From positions 62,001-126,000 of the forward strand of contig NZ_ANAY01000001.1 of NCBI RefSeq assembly GCF_000340965.1: 64,000 bases of DNA. Direction: 5' to 3'. Shown piece by piece: positions 25,120 through 34,464 of this stretch. Positions within the stretch are counted from its first letter, which is position 1. Each line of letters begins with the position of its first letter. Source of the DNA: Nocardiopsis kunsanensis DSM 44524 (GTDB lineage: Bacteria; Actinomycetota; Actinomycetes; Streptosporangiales; Streptosporangiaceae). A program made the translations under genes and the position numbers. The notes under the pieces were generated by a model. The model ran no database searches. It was not told the origin of the DNA and saw only the letters and a program-made list of their open reading frames with translations.

Positions 25120-25550
25120 TCATCCGGCCGTGCCGTCGAGACGGGAGACGGACTCCCCGGAGCGCATGCGGGCCAGTGCCGCCGCGCAGTAGGGCACCAG
25201 GTCCCCGGGCAGAGCCCCGAAGGCCCACCAACGGACCTCCGCATGCTTGTGCGGCTCTCGGTTGTACGGCACACCCGACCACCGGTGACTCACGAAGAAG
25301 GCGTGTTCCCACTCCCCCGCCGGGCTCGTGTGGTGGACGACGTGGCGCAGGGACAGATCCTCCGGCTCGGGTCTGACCCCGAGTTCTTCCCCGCTCTCCC
25401 GGAGCGCGGCCGCCACGAGTTCCTCGCCGGGCTCGACCTTGCCGGCGGCCCCGGCGTGCCACAGACCGGGGGCGAAGGGCACCGACGACCCCCGCAGAGT
25501 GAGCAGGACGCACTCCCCCGCACCAACAGGACGTGGACGCTCCCACGCAC
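25120..25550 (-). pseudogene. NUDIX hydrolase gene with a one-base frameshift
   Basis: The NUDIX box GKVEPGEELVAAALRESGEE followed by LG is intact in one frame (stop at 25120), as are the flanking sheets (LWHAGAAGK, HAEVRWWAFG). The expected first strand VRGSVHVLLVRG lies in another frame, starting at GTG 25550. Adding one G to the run of five (25515-25519 on the plus strand as CCCCC) joins the two as VRGECVLLTLRG, giving a standard ~143-residue NUDIX protein that hydrolyses nucleoside-diphosphate-linked substrates. The frame carrying the NUDIX box is itself open from 25593, but with an Arg/Pro-rich leader that does not look like a NUDIX start. It may be a real frameshift or an assembly error. 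Confidence 0.75.
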
Positions 25551-25559
25551 GTGCCGTTC

Positions 25560-25588
25560 GGGTCCCGGGGCGGTGTGCGCCCCGGGAC
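25560..25588. terminator. Terminator after purE
   Basis: A perfect 12-bp stem, GGTCCCGGGGCG (25560-25571) with CGCCCCGGGACC (25577-25588), encloses the loop GTGTG, 18 bases beyond the purE stop on the minus strand. Confidence 0.8.
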
Positions 25589-25606
25589 CGCACGGGTCCC
25601 TCGGGT

Positions 25607-26143
25607 TCAGAACCCGAACCCGGTCGCGCGGTCCGCGTCGGCGACCTCGCGCCGCAAACGCTCGCCCTTGTCGTGTGCCTGCGACTTCAGCTCCTCCTGG
25701 AACCGGGACATCCGCTCGGTCAGGTCGGGGTCCTGGGCCGCCAGCATCCGCACGGCCAGGAGACCGGCGTTGCGGGCCGCACCGACCGCGACCGTGGCCA
25801 CCGGGACGCCGGCGGGCATCTGCACGATGGACAGTAGCGAGTCCATGCCGTCCAGGTGCTTGAGCGGGACGGGCACACCGATCACCGGGAGGGTCGTCAC
25901 CGACGCGAGCATCCCGGGCAGGTGGGCGGCGCCACCGGCCCCGGCGATGATCGCCCGGATCCCGCGTCCGGCGGCCTCACTGCCGTAGGAGATCATCTCG
26001 TTCGGCATCCGGTGTGCCGAGACGACGTCGGCCTCGAAGGCGACACCGAACTCGCGCAGGGCATCAGCGGCCTCGCGCATCACCGGCCAGTCGGAATCCG
26101 ACCCCATCACGATGCCCACGGTGGGCTGCTTGTCGGTGGTCAC
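25607..26143 (-). CDS. purE: N5-carboxyaminoimidazole ribonucleotide mutase
   Basis: The class I PurE of 178 residues has [14 protein letters not shown] at the N-terminus, the SAHRMP catalytic-His motif, and [12 protein letters not shown] with PVIGVPV for binding CAIR. It converts N5-CAIR to CAIR in purine synthesis. Its start overlaps the purK stop by four bases (GTGA), so the two are translated together. The C-terminal ~25 residues are an extra charged helix. The catalytic residues are complete. Confidence 0.97.
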   Translation of the reverse strand: MTTDKQPTVGIVMGSDSDWPVMREAADALREFGVAFEADVVSAHRMPNEMISYGSEAAGRGIRAIIAGAGGAAHLPGMLASVTTLPVIGVPVPLKHLDGMDSLLSIVQMPAGVPVATVAVGAARNAGLLAVRMLAAQDPDLTERMSRFQEELKSQAHDKGERLRREVADADRATGFGF

Positions 26144-27297
26144 TGCTGATCTCCTCGCAGGTAGGCGGCGGCATCGCGGGCACGCTCCAGGAGGTCCCGG
26201 TGGTCCTCCCCCATCACGGTGATGTGCCCGATCTTGCGGCCCGGACGCACGTCCTTGCCGTAGAAGTGCACCTTCACCTCGGGGTCCTTGGCCATGACGT
26301 GCAGGTAGCGGCTGTAGACGTCGGGGTCCTCGCCACCGAGCAGGTTGGCCATCACGGTGAAGGGCGCGTTGGTGCGGGGCGAGCCCAGCGGGAGGTCCAG
26401 GACGGCGCGCAGGTGCTGCTCGAACTGGGACGTGTGTGCGCCCTCGATGCTCCAGTGGCCGGAGTTGTGCGGACGCATCGCGAGTTCGTTGACGAGCGCC
26501 CCGTCCGGTGTCTCGAACAGCTCTACCGCCAGGAGCCCGGTCACCCCGAGGGCGTGGGCGATCTCGACGGCCAGCTGCTGGGCGCCGGTGGCCTTGTCCT
26601 CCGACAGCCCCGGTGCCGGGGCGATCACCTCGTGGCAGATGCCGTCGCGCTGCACGGTCTCCACGACCGGGTAGACCGCGACCTGCCCGTGCGGGGAGCG
26701 GGCGACCTGGACCGCGAGCTCACGGGAGAAGGCGACCTTCTCCTCGACCATCAGGGGCACGTCCTCGGCGGCCGCCCGGTCCACGACCCTGCGGGCCTCC
26801 TCGGCGCTGCCGGCCATCCACACACCCTTGCCGTCGTAACCCTCGCGTGCGGCCTTGAGCACGATCGGCCACCCGGTCTCCTCCGCGAAGGAGGTCACGT
26901 GGTCGAGGGTGGTGACGGCGCGCCACCGGGGGCACGGGGCCTCCAGTTCCCCCATGCGGGTGCGCATGCGGAGCTTGTCCTGGGCGAAGCCGAGGGCCTC
27001 ACGGCCCGGGCGCAGCAGGCCGCCGGCCGACTCGACCGCACTCAGGACGTGTTCGGGCACGTGTTCGTGGTCGAAGGTGACCACGTCGCGGTCCTCGGCG
27101 AAGGCCAGGACGTCCTCCAGGCCGCGGTCGTCGCCCAGAGCGACGTCACCGCACACCAGAGCGGCGCTGTCGGACGGGTCGGCCGCCAGGACCGAGAAGT
27201 GCACGCCCAAGCCGATACCGGCCTGATGGGTCATGCGGGAGAGTTGGCCCCCGCCCACCATGCCGACACGGGGCAGGGTGCGGTTACGCTCGCTCAC
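26140..27297 (-). CDS. purK: N5-carboxyaminoimidazole ribonucleotide synthetase
   Basis: The 385-residue ATP-grasp enzyme opens with [20 protein letters not shown]. The ATP-grasp core has [38 protein letters not shown] and [20 protein letters not shown]. It carboxylates AIR with bicarbonate and ATP to N5-CAIR, the substrate of PurE, which is translationally coupled downstream. The start is GTG 27297, with GAGGA just upstream. Length and motifs are normal. Confidence 0.97.
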   Translation of the reverse strand: MSERNRTLPRVGMVGGGQLSRMTHQAGIGLGVHFSVLAADPSDSAALVCGDVALGDDRGLEDVLAFAEDRDVVTFDHEHVPEHVLSAVESAGGLLRPGREALGFAQDKLRMRTRMGELEAPCPRWRAVTTLDHVTSFAEETGWPIVLKAAREGYDGKGVWMAGSAEEARRVVDRAAAEDVPLMVEEKVAFSRELAVQVARSPHGQVAVYPVVETVQRDGICHEVIAPAPGLSEDKATGAQQLAVEIAHALGVTGLLAVELFETPDGALVNELAMRPHNSGHWSIEGAHTSQFEQHLRAVLDLPLGSPRTNAPFTVMANLLGGEDPDVYSRYLHVMAKDPEVKVHFYGKDVRPGRKIGHITVMGEDHRDLLERARDAAAYLRGDQQ

Positions 27298-27506
27298 AGT
27301 TCCTCAGCTCATGTTCGACGCCGCGACGGCGGGGCGGCTCCGACCCGGATGGAAACCGGCCCGAGGGCTCCGGACCCGCGGCCGGGGTCGACGGAGATCC
27401 CCCGTCAGAGTCTAGGACGTGCACGGTGGGGAACCCGAAGCGCCCGTTGTCCCGAGGGCCGCCGGAACGCCGGGCAGTACCCCTACCGAACGAGCGGAGG
27501 CCGTCC

Positions 27507-28004
27507 GTGCGTCACTTCCTCGAAAACCGTCCCGGGTTGGCGAAACTGGCCGGGGAGGTCGCCCGGTTCGGGTCCGTGGGCGCCCTGGCGTACGTGGTGC
27601 AGCTGGGCGTGACCAACCTGTTGTGGGCGCTGACCGGCCTTCCGGTGATGGCGGGCCAGGTCGTCGGTACCGTCTGCGCCATCGCGGTGGCCTTCGTGGG
27701 CAACCGGTTCTGGACCTTCGCCTCCCGCGCACGGACCGGGTACGGGCGCGAGACGGTGCTGTTCCTGGTGATGAACGGGGTCGGCATGCTCATCCAGCTG
27801 GGGTGCCAGGCCTTCTCCCTGTACGTGCTCGGGCTCGACGGCCCCCTCGCACAGAACCTCGCGGGCAACGTCGTGGGGGTCGGGCTCGGCACGCTGTTCC
27901 GTTTCTTCTCGTACCGCACGTGGGTCTTCCCCGAGCAGCACGCACCGGAGGACGTCCCAGACCCGGACGGAACCGGCGACGGCACCGCGCGGCGGAGCGC
28001 ATGA
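27507..28004 (+). CDS. GtrA family membrane protein
   Basis: The 165-residue protein has four hydrophobic helices (about 17-40, 45-62, 78-98, 105-125) and the GtrA hallmarks ARFGSVGALAYVVQLGVTNL, FVGNRFWTFAS and FRFFSYRTWVF. GtrA proteins are thought to flip or present polyprenyl-linked sugars for glycosylation. GTG 27507 follows GGAGG with six bases between; the open frame to 27426 has no support. It overlaps the next gene by four bases (ATGA). Confidence 0.88.
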   Translation: MRHFLENRPGLAKLAGEVARFGSVGALAYVVQLGVTNLLWALTGLPVMAGQVVGTVCAIAVAFVGNRFWTFASRARTGYGRETVLFLVMNGVGMLIQLGCQAFSLYVLGLDGPLAQNLAGNVVGVGLGTLFRFFSYRTWVFPEQHAPEDVPDPDGTGDGTARRSA

Positions 28005-28462
28005 GCCGCCCGCCGCGCGGACTCGCCCTGGTCCGGGCCCTGGCCCCGGCCGCGGCGCTGGCGTGCTTCGTACTGCCGTTCTACGGTCTCGCGGGCACGC
28101 ACCCGTCCCCGGAGAGCCTGACCGGGTTCGAGGTACTGGCGCTGTCGCCGTCGGGTGCGCCGGGACCGGGCCCGGTGGCCGCACTGTTGGTGGGTTCGGC
28201 GACCACGGCGCTCCTGAATCTGGGCAGGCCGTCGGTCCTGATGGTGCTCATGGGCCTGTTGGCGACCGTCTCTGCGGCCGCGGCGGTGGTGCAGGGCCAG
28301 AGTTCCCTGCAGGCCGTCGCGCCGGGACAGGACCTGCCGGGGTACTGGCTGTCGGTGTCGCTGCTGGTGGTCACGGTGCTCGCGTCGCTGGCCGAACTCC
28401 TGCACACGGACGTGGGCCGGGAGTTCGGCGGCGAGGACGGCGAGGGCCCGGTCAGGGACTGA
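28001..28462 (+). CDS. Small polytopic membrane protein, unknown
   Basis: The 153 residues have a first helix with a signal-anchor look (LVRALAPAAALACFVLPFYG), then two helices near 75-95 and 105-130, and an acidic C-terminus. The start ATG overlaps the GtrA stop as ATGA, so the two are coupled. The end overlaps the convergent CPBP protease gene by 11 bases. I recognise no family; it may be a partner of the GtrA protein. Confidence 0.7.
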   Translation: MSRPPRGLALVRALAPAAALACFVLPFYGLAGTHPSPESLTGFEVLALSPSGAPGPGPVAALLVGSATTALLNLGRPSVLMVLMGLLATVSAAAAVVQGQSSLQAVAPGQDLPGYWLSVSLLVVTVLASLAELLHTDVGREFGGEDGEGPVRD

Positions 28463-29645
28463 CCCGGCGTACCCCTCGCCGGCGTGCGGAGACCACGACC
28501 AACAGCACGAAGAGGCCGGCCTGCACCACGGTGAACACGAGCCCGAAGGGGGTTCCCGCCCCCGGTGGGAGTCCGGCCCCGACCACGGCCCCGGTCCCGA
28601 TCTCGTCGATGCGGCCGTCGTAGACGACCAGGGTGTACTGCACGAGGCTGTTGACCAGGTGGAGTCCGACCGCGGCCTCGATACCGCCGGTGTACCAGGT
28701 CAGCCAGGCCATCGCCACACCCAGTACGGCGAGGGCGGCGGTGGTCCACACGTTGCCGGGGTGGACCGCCGCGTACAGGCACGCGAACAGGGTTCCGGAC
28801 GCGAGGATCGCCGGCCAGGGCGAACGCAGGACACGCGCGGCGGCGCTGGTGCTCTCCCGGGACACGAGGGCCCCGACGAGCTGCATGACCATGCCGCGCA
28901 GGGTCATCTCCTCGGCGGCGGCCTGGAAGGGCACGACGAGGAAGATGACCAGCAACGCTCCCAGGAGGACCCCGGTCCCCGAGACCGCGACGGAAGAGAC
29001 CGCCTCGGGTGCGGTACCGGCCACGAGCGTGTCGGAGAGCGCCCACAACAGCAGCAGGCACAACGCCACGGGCCCGATCGCCAACACCAGGCAGCGGCCC
29101 AGCCAGGACCACCGGAGCGTGCCCTCGACCGACATCAGCGAGCCGATGCGGCGCCACTGCACCACACGCACCAGGAAGAAGACGATGGGGATGAGCAGCG
29201 CCGTGGACGCGAGCCCGAAGGCGAGTGTGGCGATCACGCCGATACTCATCGAGTCCGGGGCGAGTCCGCTGCCGCCGATGACCGAGACGATGGTCATCGC
29301 CAGGACCACGCCCATCCACAGGACGGACAGCAGGAGCGCGAAGACGAGCAGCGTCAGCGGCGTCATCCACCAGCGCGACCGCGTGGTCCGGGCCAGGGTG
29401 TGGTAGGACTCACCGGACGGGACCTCCGCGGGCGCGAAGGCACTGGTGCGCACGGGCCGCGGAGGTGGCCAAGCCCACACCCCCGAGTCGGCGTCGACCT
29501 GAGGTTGTCCCCCTTGGGGGGTCAGCCTGCCACCGGGCGGGTCGGCCCAGTCCTGATCCTGCGGGTACCGCCCGTCGGCCGGCCCCTCGGCCCCCTCCGG
29601 GGCAGTGGGCCAGGACGAACCAGGCGGTGGCGGCACATTTCCCAT
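28452..29645 (-). CDS. CPBP family intramembrane metalloprotease
   Basis: The 397-residue protein has a ~90-residue Pro/Gly-rich cytoplasmic N-terminus and about eight membrane helices. The CPBP (Abi/Rce1-like) motifs are present: EEMTLRG (EExxxR) near residue 245, a His in FACLYAAVHPGN, and the GLHLVNS motif near 325. Family members cleave prenylated or other membrane proteins and, in bacteria, are linked to bacteriocin immunity or regulation. The substrate is unknown. A -10-like TAGCCT lies nine bases before the ATG, so the leader is very short. Confidence 0.88.
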   Translation of the reverse strand: MGNVPPPPGSSWPTAPEGAEGPADGRYPQDQDWADPPGGRLTPQGGQPQVDADSGVWAWPPPRPVRTSAFAPAEVPSGESYHTLARTTRSRWWMTPLTLLVFALLLSVLWMGVVLAMTIVSVIGGSGLAPDSMSIGVIATLAFGLASTALLIPIVFFLVRVVQWRRIGSLMSVEGTLRWSWLGRCLVLAIGPVALCLLLLWALSDTLVAGTAPEAVSSVAVSGTGVLLGALLVIFLVVPFQAAAEEMTLRGMVMQLVGALVSRESTSAAARVLRSPWPAILASGTLFACLYAAVHPGNVWTTAALAVLGVAMAWLTWYTGGIEAAVGLHLVNSLVQYTLVVYDGRIDEIGTGAVVGAGLPPGAGTPFGLVFTVVQAGLFVLLVVVSARRRGVRRVSP

Positions 29646-29856
29646 CGTGCGCCGAGGCTACTATCCGGCCATGTATTGCCAGTGTTAAGACCGCGCCGTT
29701 ACCCCCTGCGTACGCAGCGGATTCACACCTCTTCACATCCGGTCATGACGGACGTCCCGGACACCTCGGGCGCGGAATAGGCATGTGTGCCGCACTCGTT
29801 GTCATCAATGGTCCGTGCGTGGGCTGTGCACAGACCAGTTCCCCGTCCCACTGACC

Positions 29857-29862
29857 TACGAT
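29857..29862 (+). promoter_or_regulatory. -10 box (TACGAT) of mrp, leaderless arrangement
   Basis: TACGAT ends seven bases before the ATG at 29870. No ribosome-binding site precedes the start codon. Confidence 0.6.
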
Positions 29863-29869
29863 TGAGTAC

Positions 29870-31009
29870 ATGTCCTCCACACCATCCACCGAGCAGGTGC
29901 ACAAGGCCCTGACCACGGTGCAAGACCCGGAGATCCACCGACCCATCACCGACCTGGGCATGGTCAAGAGCGTCGACGTCGCCGACGACGGTGCCGTGCA
30001 CGTGGGGATCTACCTCACGGTGGCCGGTTGCCCCATGAAGGGGCGTATCGAGAACGACGTGTCCGAGGCCGTGCGCACCGTCGAGGGTGTCCGCCACGTG
30101 ACGGTCGAGCTCGACGTCATGAGCGACGAACAGCGCAAGGAGCTGCAGACCAAGCTCCGTGGCGGACAGGCGGAGAAGGAGATCCCCTTCGCCAAGCCGA
30201 ACTCGCTCACCAAGGTCTACGCCGTCGCCTCCGGCAAGGGCGGTGTCGGCAAGTCCTCCGTGACCGTGAACCTCGCCGCCGCCATGGCTGCCGAGGGCCA
30301 CAAGGTCGGCGTGGTCGACGCCGACATCTACGGACACTCCGTGCCCCGCATGCTCGGCGCGTCGGACTTCCCGACCAAGGTCGAGGACATGATCCTGCCG
30401 CCGACGGCGCACAACATCAAGGTCATCTCCGTCGGGATGTTCACGCAGGGCAATCAGCCGGTGGTCTGGCGTGGGCCGATGCTGCACCGGGCACTGCAGC
30501 AGTTCCTGTCCGACGTCTTCTGGGGCGACCTGGACGTCCTGCTCATGGACCTGCCCCCGGGCACCGGCGACATCGCCATCTCCGTGGCCCAGATGCTGCC
30601 CAACGCCGAGCTGCTCGTGGTCACCACGCCGCAGCAGGCCGCCGCCGAGGTCGCCGAGCGCGCCGGTGCGATCACCGCACAGACGCACCAGCGCATCGCC
30701 GGGGTCATCGAGAACATGTCCTACTTCCTCCCGCCGGGGGGCGGCGAGAAGCTGCACCTCTTCGGTGAGGGCGGCGGTCAGAACGTCGCCGACGCGCTGT
30801 CCAAGACGCTGGGAACCCAGATCCCGCTGCTGGGCCAGGTACCTCTGGACCCCCTCGTGCGCGAGGGCAGCGACTCCGGTGAGCCCCTGGTCCTGGGCGA
30901 GCCCGACAACGAGGTCAGCAAGATCATCACCGAGATGGCCGGGAACCTGGTCGGCAAGCCCCGCGGGCTCGCGGGCATGCAGCTGGGGATCTCCCCGGCG
31001 AGCCGCTGA
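29870..31009 (+). CDS. mrp: Mrp/NBP35-family P-loop ATPase (iron-sulfur carrier)
   Basis: The N-terminal ~90 residues are a MIP18/DUF59 domain (TVQDPEIHRPITDLGMV). The ParA-like P-loop domain has the deviant Walker A GKGGVGKSSVTVNL, VDADIYGHS, and LPPGTGDIAIS. The family binds and transfers Fe-S clusters with ATP. A CxxC pair near the C-terminus, seen in some members, is absent here, as in many actinobacterial Mrp proteins. It converges on htrA as in M. tuberculosis, but no tatB lies between the two here. The start looks leaderless. Confidence 0.93.
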   Translation: MSSTPSTEQVHKALTTVQDPEIHRPITDLGMVKSVDVADDGAVHVGIYLTVAGCPMKGRIENDVSEAVRTVEGVRHVTVELDVMSDEQRKELQTKLRGGQAEKEIPFAKPNSLTKVYAVASGKGGVGKSSVTVNLAAAMAAEGHKVGVVDADIYGHSVPRMLGASDFPTKVEDMILPPTAHNIKVISVGMFTQGNQPVVWRGPMLHRALQQFLSDVFWGDLDVLLMDLPPGTGDIAISVAQMLPNAELLVVTTPQQAAAEVAERAGAITAQTHQRIAGVIENMSYFLPPGGGEKLHLFGEGGGQNVADALSKTLGTQIPLLGQVPLDPLVREGSDSGEPLVLGEPDNEVSKIITEMAGNLVGKPRGLAGMQLGISPASR

Positions 31010-31036
31010 CCGAGCTTCCCGTCCTCCATCCGCGGC

Positions 31037-31076
31037 AGGACGCCCGCGCACACCGGTGAGTGTGCGCGGGCGTCCT
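31037..31076. terminator. Strong bidirectional terminator between mrp and htrA
   Basis: A perfect 17-bp stem (31037-31053 with 31060-31076) has a CGGTGA loop. It sits between two convergent genes and is the most stable hairpin in the region. Confidence 0.88.
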
Positions 31077-31086
31077 ATGTTCGGGG

Positions 31087-32649
31087 TCAGCCCCCCGAGG
31101 ACCCCAGGGTGACCGTGGCCGAGTCGTTGGTGCCGTCGCGTTCGTAGCCGACATCGACCACTTCGCCCGGCGTGTAGTCGCGCAGCATCGCCATGAGCTC
31201 CTGACCGGAGCTGATGCGCCGGCCGTCGAACTCCACGAGCACGTCCCCTTCCTCCAGGCCCGCCTCGTCGGCGGGGCCGTCGGACTCCACACCGCCGTCG
31301 TCGATGACCGCACCGGCGATGGGGCTCTCGGTGTCCAGGACGACCCCGAGGTCGGCGTACTCCTCGTCGGCCTCCCCTCCGTTCCCGGCGAGGGAGGAGA
31401 CGACCCCCTGGGCGTCGGCGGAGGGCACCGCGAACCCGAGGCCGATGTTGCCCTGGGGCTCGCCCCCCATGTCGTTCATCGTGACGATCATCGAGTTCAC
31501 GCCGATCACCCGCCCCTGGGCGTCGACGAGCGGGCCCCCGGAGTTACCGGGGTTGATCGCGGCGTCGGTCTGGATGGCGTAGAACTGGCTGCCGCCCTCC
31601 TCCGAGCCCACCGGCCGGTCCATGGCGCTGATGATGCCCTGGGTGACGGTGCCCGCCAGGCCCAGCGGCGCTCCGATGGCGATGACCTCGTCGCCGACGA
31701 TGGCCTGCTCGGAGTCGCCGAACTCCAACGGCTCGACCTCGTGCGGGTCCTCCAGATGCAACAACGCCAGATCGTATTCGGGTTCGGTACCCACGACGGT
31801 GGCCTCTGAGGTGCTGCCGTCGCTGTACTCGATGTGGATGCCCTCCTCCAGCGGTTCGGCGACGTGGTGATTGGTGACGACGTAGTCGCCCTCGATCACG
31901 AAGCCGGAACCCGTGGAGGGGATCCGGGGGTCGGCGCTCATGATGTGCACGACGCTGGGGCTGACCCGCTGCGCCACACCCGCTGTGGTGTCGGGATCGC
32001 GTTCGGGAGCCTCGGGGGGCGGCTCGTTCATCTGCGGCGACCCGCCCTGTTGTTCCTCGGTACCGTCCCCCCCGGGGCCGAGCACGGTCCCTGCGACACC
32101 GCCGGCCCCGCCCGCGATGAGGGCGATCACGAGCATGCCCGACAGCGCCATCCAGGCAGGGATCCCGCGCCGGCGGGACGCTCCCCCGCTCTCGTTCTGG
32201 GTCCGGTCCCCGGGGGCGAGGGGCGGTTGCCCGCCCGCACCGAGCGGGACCTGGGCGGCCGGCTCGGTTCCGGCGGGGGGCCGGGGGCCGCCGGCCTGGG
32301 GCGTGCCCTGTTGCTGCGGGCCCGGTCCCTGCGGGACACCCTGCTGTGGGCCGGCGCCCTGGGGCGCGGGTTGTTGTGGTTCGGGCCGTTGCCACTGCTG
32401 CTGTCCCGGGGCTCCGGCGGGGGGCTGGGGCGGGACGGAGGAGGGCTGGGGACCGGTGCCGGGGGGTTGCGGGGGCCCGGTGCGGCCTCCCGGTCCCTGG
32501 GGCGGGGGTGGGTGCATGGGTTCTCCGCTGCCGGAGGGCATGGCATGGGGGTCGGGGGATCCGGCCCCGGGTGGCCCGTGGGGGCCGGAGGGACCCGGGG
32601 GTCGACCGGGCTCGTCACCACAGCCGGGCCGGCCGTGCTCTGCGCTCAA
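31087..32649 (-). CDS. htrA: HtrA/DegP-like membrane-anchored serine protease with PDZ domain
   Basis: A ~160-residue Pro/Gly/Gln-rich cytoplasmic N-terminus is followed by one membrane helix (about 166-190) and an extracytoplasmic trypsin-like domain. The catalytic triad is His in YVVTNHHVAEP, Asp in YDLALLHLED and Ser in AAINPGNSGGPLVD. A PDZ domain follows (about 425-515). It degrades or senses misfolded envelope proteins. It is the last gene of the sigE operon, matching sigE-rseA-htrA of mycobacteria. The long Pro/Gln N-terminus is low complexity and probably disordered. Confidence 0.93.
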   Translation of the reverse strand: MSAEHGRPGCGDEPGRPPGPSGPHGPPGAGSPDPHAMPSGSGEPMHPPPPQGPGGRTGPPQPPGTGPQPSSVPPQPPAGAPGQQQWQRPEPQQPAPQGAGPQQGVPQGPGPQQQGTPQAGGPRPPAGTEPAAQVPLGAGGQPPLAPGDRTQNESGGASRRRGIPAWMALSGMLVIALIAGGAGGVAGTVLGPGGDGTEEQQGGSPQMNEPPPEAPERDPDTTAGVAQRVSPSVVHIMSADPRIPSTGSGFVIEGDYVVTNHHVAEPLEEGIHIEYSDGSTSEATVVGTEPEYDLALLHLEDPHEVEPLEFGDSEQAIVGDEVIAIGAPLGLAGTVTQGIISAMDRPVGSEEGGSQFYAIQTDAAINPGNSGGPLVDAQGRVIGVNSMIVTMNDMGGEPQGNIGLGFAVPSADAQGVVSSLAGNGGEADEEYADLGVVLDTESPIAGAVIDDGGVESDGPADEAGLEEGDVLVEFDGRRISSGQELMAMLRDYTPGEVVDVGYERDGTNDSATVTLGSSGG

Positions 32650-32716
32650 GACCTGCTCCGTTGGTCGCTCTGTGTTCGGGGTCGGCGGGACTGCACGCTC
32701 GTTCGCGGCATTGTGG

Positions 32717-33781
32717 TCAGAGGGGTCCCATCCGGTCCAGGCCCCGTTCGACCCGGTCCCAGAACCCCGGCCCCTCGGGTGACGGGAGCGCCGTCACCGC
32801 CGAAGTGGCCAGGTCGGCCGGGGCGTCCGCCAGGACGGTGAACACGAACCCGTCCGCCTGCCACATGGTCCGGTACTGACCGACGTCGTCACCGAAAAGG
32901 GTGTCATGTCCGGGTGAGATGCCCGTTCCCCCCTGTTCGGTTCCGACATATCCGCCGGAGGGGATCGAGGAGTGATCCGTTCCCAGTTTCCCACGTTGGA
33001 GGAAGAGCGAGATCTGGGCGAGTCCGTCGGAGTAGACGGCGTGCACGACCTTCCGGCCCTCGTACCGGGTGGATCGGGCGTCGACCAGACGCAGGTCCCA
33101 GGTGAGGTGCTCCCGGAGCTCCCAGCCCTCCGAACGCAGGTCCTCGCGTTCCCGTGCGTCCAGGGCCTCGCCCCACGGTTGGCCGGTCGAGGCCCGCTCG
33201 GGCCACTCCCCCTCAACCATCTCCAGGTCGGTCAGGTTCATGGACAGGGCAGCGCCGCCGTCGCGGCCGTAGGCGGTGCGTCCCACGAGCAGACCGCTGC
33301 CGGTGTCGACCCAGAAACGGCCGGCCACCGTGCCGTCGGCACGCACCGCCTCCACCAGGCGGGCCGGGCGTCCGTCGATTTCGGTACGGCCGGCGTCGAC
33401 CACCCGGTAGGTGTCGCGCAGCATCTCCAGGAGACGGTCGTCGAGCGACTCCAGAGCCTGGGACGCCTCGACGACGAAGGGCTCGTCCTCGGATGCGACC
33501 GGTGCGAACACGATCCCTCTGTCGGGATGGTTGGCCACTCGTAGAGAAGCAGGCCGCCCGTCGGGGCCGGTGACCCGTCGGACGGCGGCGTAGTGTGTCT
33601 CCCCCTCGGCCTCGGCAGCGGACCGCAGCACGGTCATGCCGTCGTCAGCGCCCTCGGCGGGCACCTGGTTCGCCCCGGGGTGCGTTGCGGAAGCCAGGAG
33701 CAGCACGCACAGGACGGTGACGACGAGCAGTACCACGGGTGCGGAGCGGCGCGGGCGGGAGGAGGGGTCCTCCGTGCTCAC
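32717..33781 (-). CDS. MucB/RseB-like exported sigma-factor regulatory protein
   Basis: The 354-residue protein has an N-terminal signal/anchor helix (VVLLVVTVLCVLLLASAT). The domain beginning TVLRSAAEAEGETHYAAVRR has the MucB/RseB pattern: strands with RPARLVEAVRADGTVAGRFW and VDTGSGLLVGRTAY resemble the lipoprotein-like RseB core. RseB binds the periplasmic part of anti-sigma RseA and protects it from proteolysis. Its start overlaps the anti-sigma stop by four bases (ATGA), which supports the pairing. The M. tuberculosis locus lacks this gene as I remember it. Confidence 0.75.
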   Translation of the reverse strand: MSTEDPSSRPRRSAPVVLLVVTVLCVLLLASATHPGANQVPAEGADDGMTVLRSAAEAEGETHYAAVRRVTGPDGRPASLRVANHPDRGIVFAPVASEDEPFVVEASQALESLDDRLLEMLRDTYRVVDAGRTEIDGRPARLVEAVRADGTVAGRFWVDTGSGLLVGRTAYGRDGGAALSMNLTDLEMVEGEWPERASTGQPWGEALDAREREDLRSEGWELREHLTWDLRLVDARSTRYEGRKVVHAVYSDGLAQISLFLQRGKLGTDHSSIPSGGYVGTEQGGTGISPGHDTLFGDDVGQYRTMWQADGFVFTVLADAPADLATSAVTALPSPEGPGFWDRVERGLDRMGPL

Positions 33782-34464
33782 CGGCTCGTCTGCTCCGCTC
33801 CGCCCGCGGGCCGGGTCTCCTGGTCCGCGGGCGGGGCCCCGACGGGGGCATGGCGGCTGGTGACGGCGTGCTCGACGGCGAAGTCGGCGAGCCGTGGTTC
33901 GACCACGGGGGTGTCCTCGGCCTCGCCGCCCGCCACGAAGGCGGTGCCCAGCAGCGCAGTGACCACGGCCGCCCCGGCGATGGCGTACCGGCCGCCGGGG
34001 AAAGGCGTCAACAGCTGGGCGAGGAACTCGGACCTGCTGCGCTCACCGGGTTCCTCCGCGGTCGGCTGCGGGCCCCCGGGGGCCGGTGGCGCGGTCCCCG
34101 GGACGTCGGCGGCGATCGGCCCGCCGCCCAGGCCGCCCGGGTAGCCGGGAAAGCCGCCGAGAGGGCGGGAGGAACCCAGGGGCGGCCCGGCCCCGAAGCC
34201 CCCGTCGCCGAAGGGCGGGGGGAAAGGGCTCTGCCCGTCCCGCTCGGAGCGTCCGTCCAAGGCGGACAGGCGCCCCATGAAGTCGAGGTCGGGCTCGGGC
34301 TCGTCCAGACCGTGCAGACGGCGTTTGAGGCGCCTGGTCATGTCGGCCTCGAAGCGGCAGGGCTCACACTTGGCCAAGTGGATCAGCGCGCGCTCGTGTT
34401 CATCGGGTCCGAGCTCACCGTCGACGAGCGCGGACAAGCGCTCCCCCAGGTGTTCACTGCTCAC
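33778..34464 (-). CDS. Zinc-finger anti-sigma factor (RseA-like), membrane anchored
   Basis: The 228-residue protein starts SSEHLGERLSALVDGELG, the ZAS-domain opening, and has the HxxxCxxC zinc motif in HLAKCEPC. A Pro/Gly/Phe-rich linker follows, then one membrane helix (about 165-185, YAIAGAAVVTALLGTAFVAG) and a short extracytoplasmic tail. It should hold SigE inactive at the membrane. GTG 34464 overlaps the sigE stop by one base (TAGTG) and has GGAGG four bases upstream, so synthesis is tied to sigE; the longer open frame to 34656 is antisense-like noise. Confidence 0.9.
   Translation of the reverse strand: MSSEHLGERLSALVDGELGPDEHERALIHLAKCEPCRFEADMTRRLKRRLHGLDEPEPDLDFMGRLSALDGRSERDGQSPFPPPFGDGGFGAGPPLGSSRPLGGFPGYPGGLGGGPIAADVPGTAPPAPGGPQPTAEEPGERSRSEFLAQLLTPFPGGRYAIAGAAVVTALLGTAFVAGGEAEDTPVVEPRLADFAVEHAVTSRHAPVGAPPADQETRPAGGAEQTSR

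Noticed and set aside
29857-29869. Possible longer leader with regulation for mrp
   Set aside because: The -10 box is seven bases from ATG, leaving no room for a leader.
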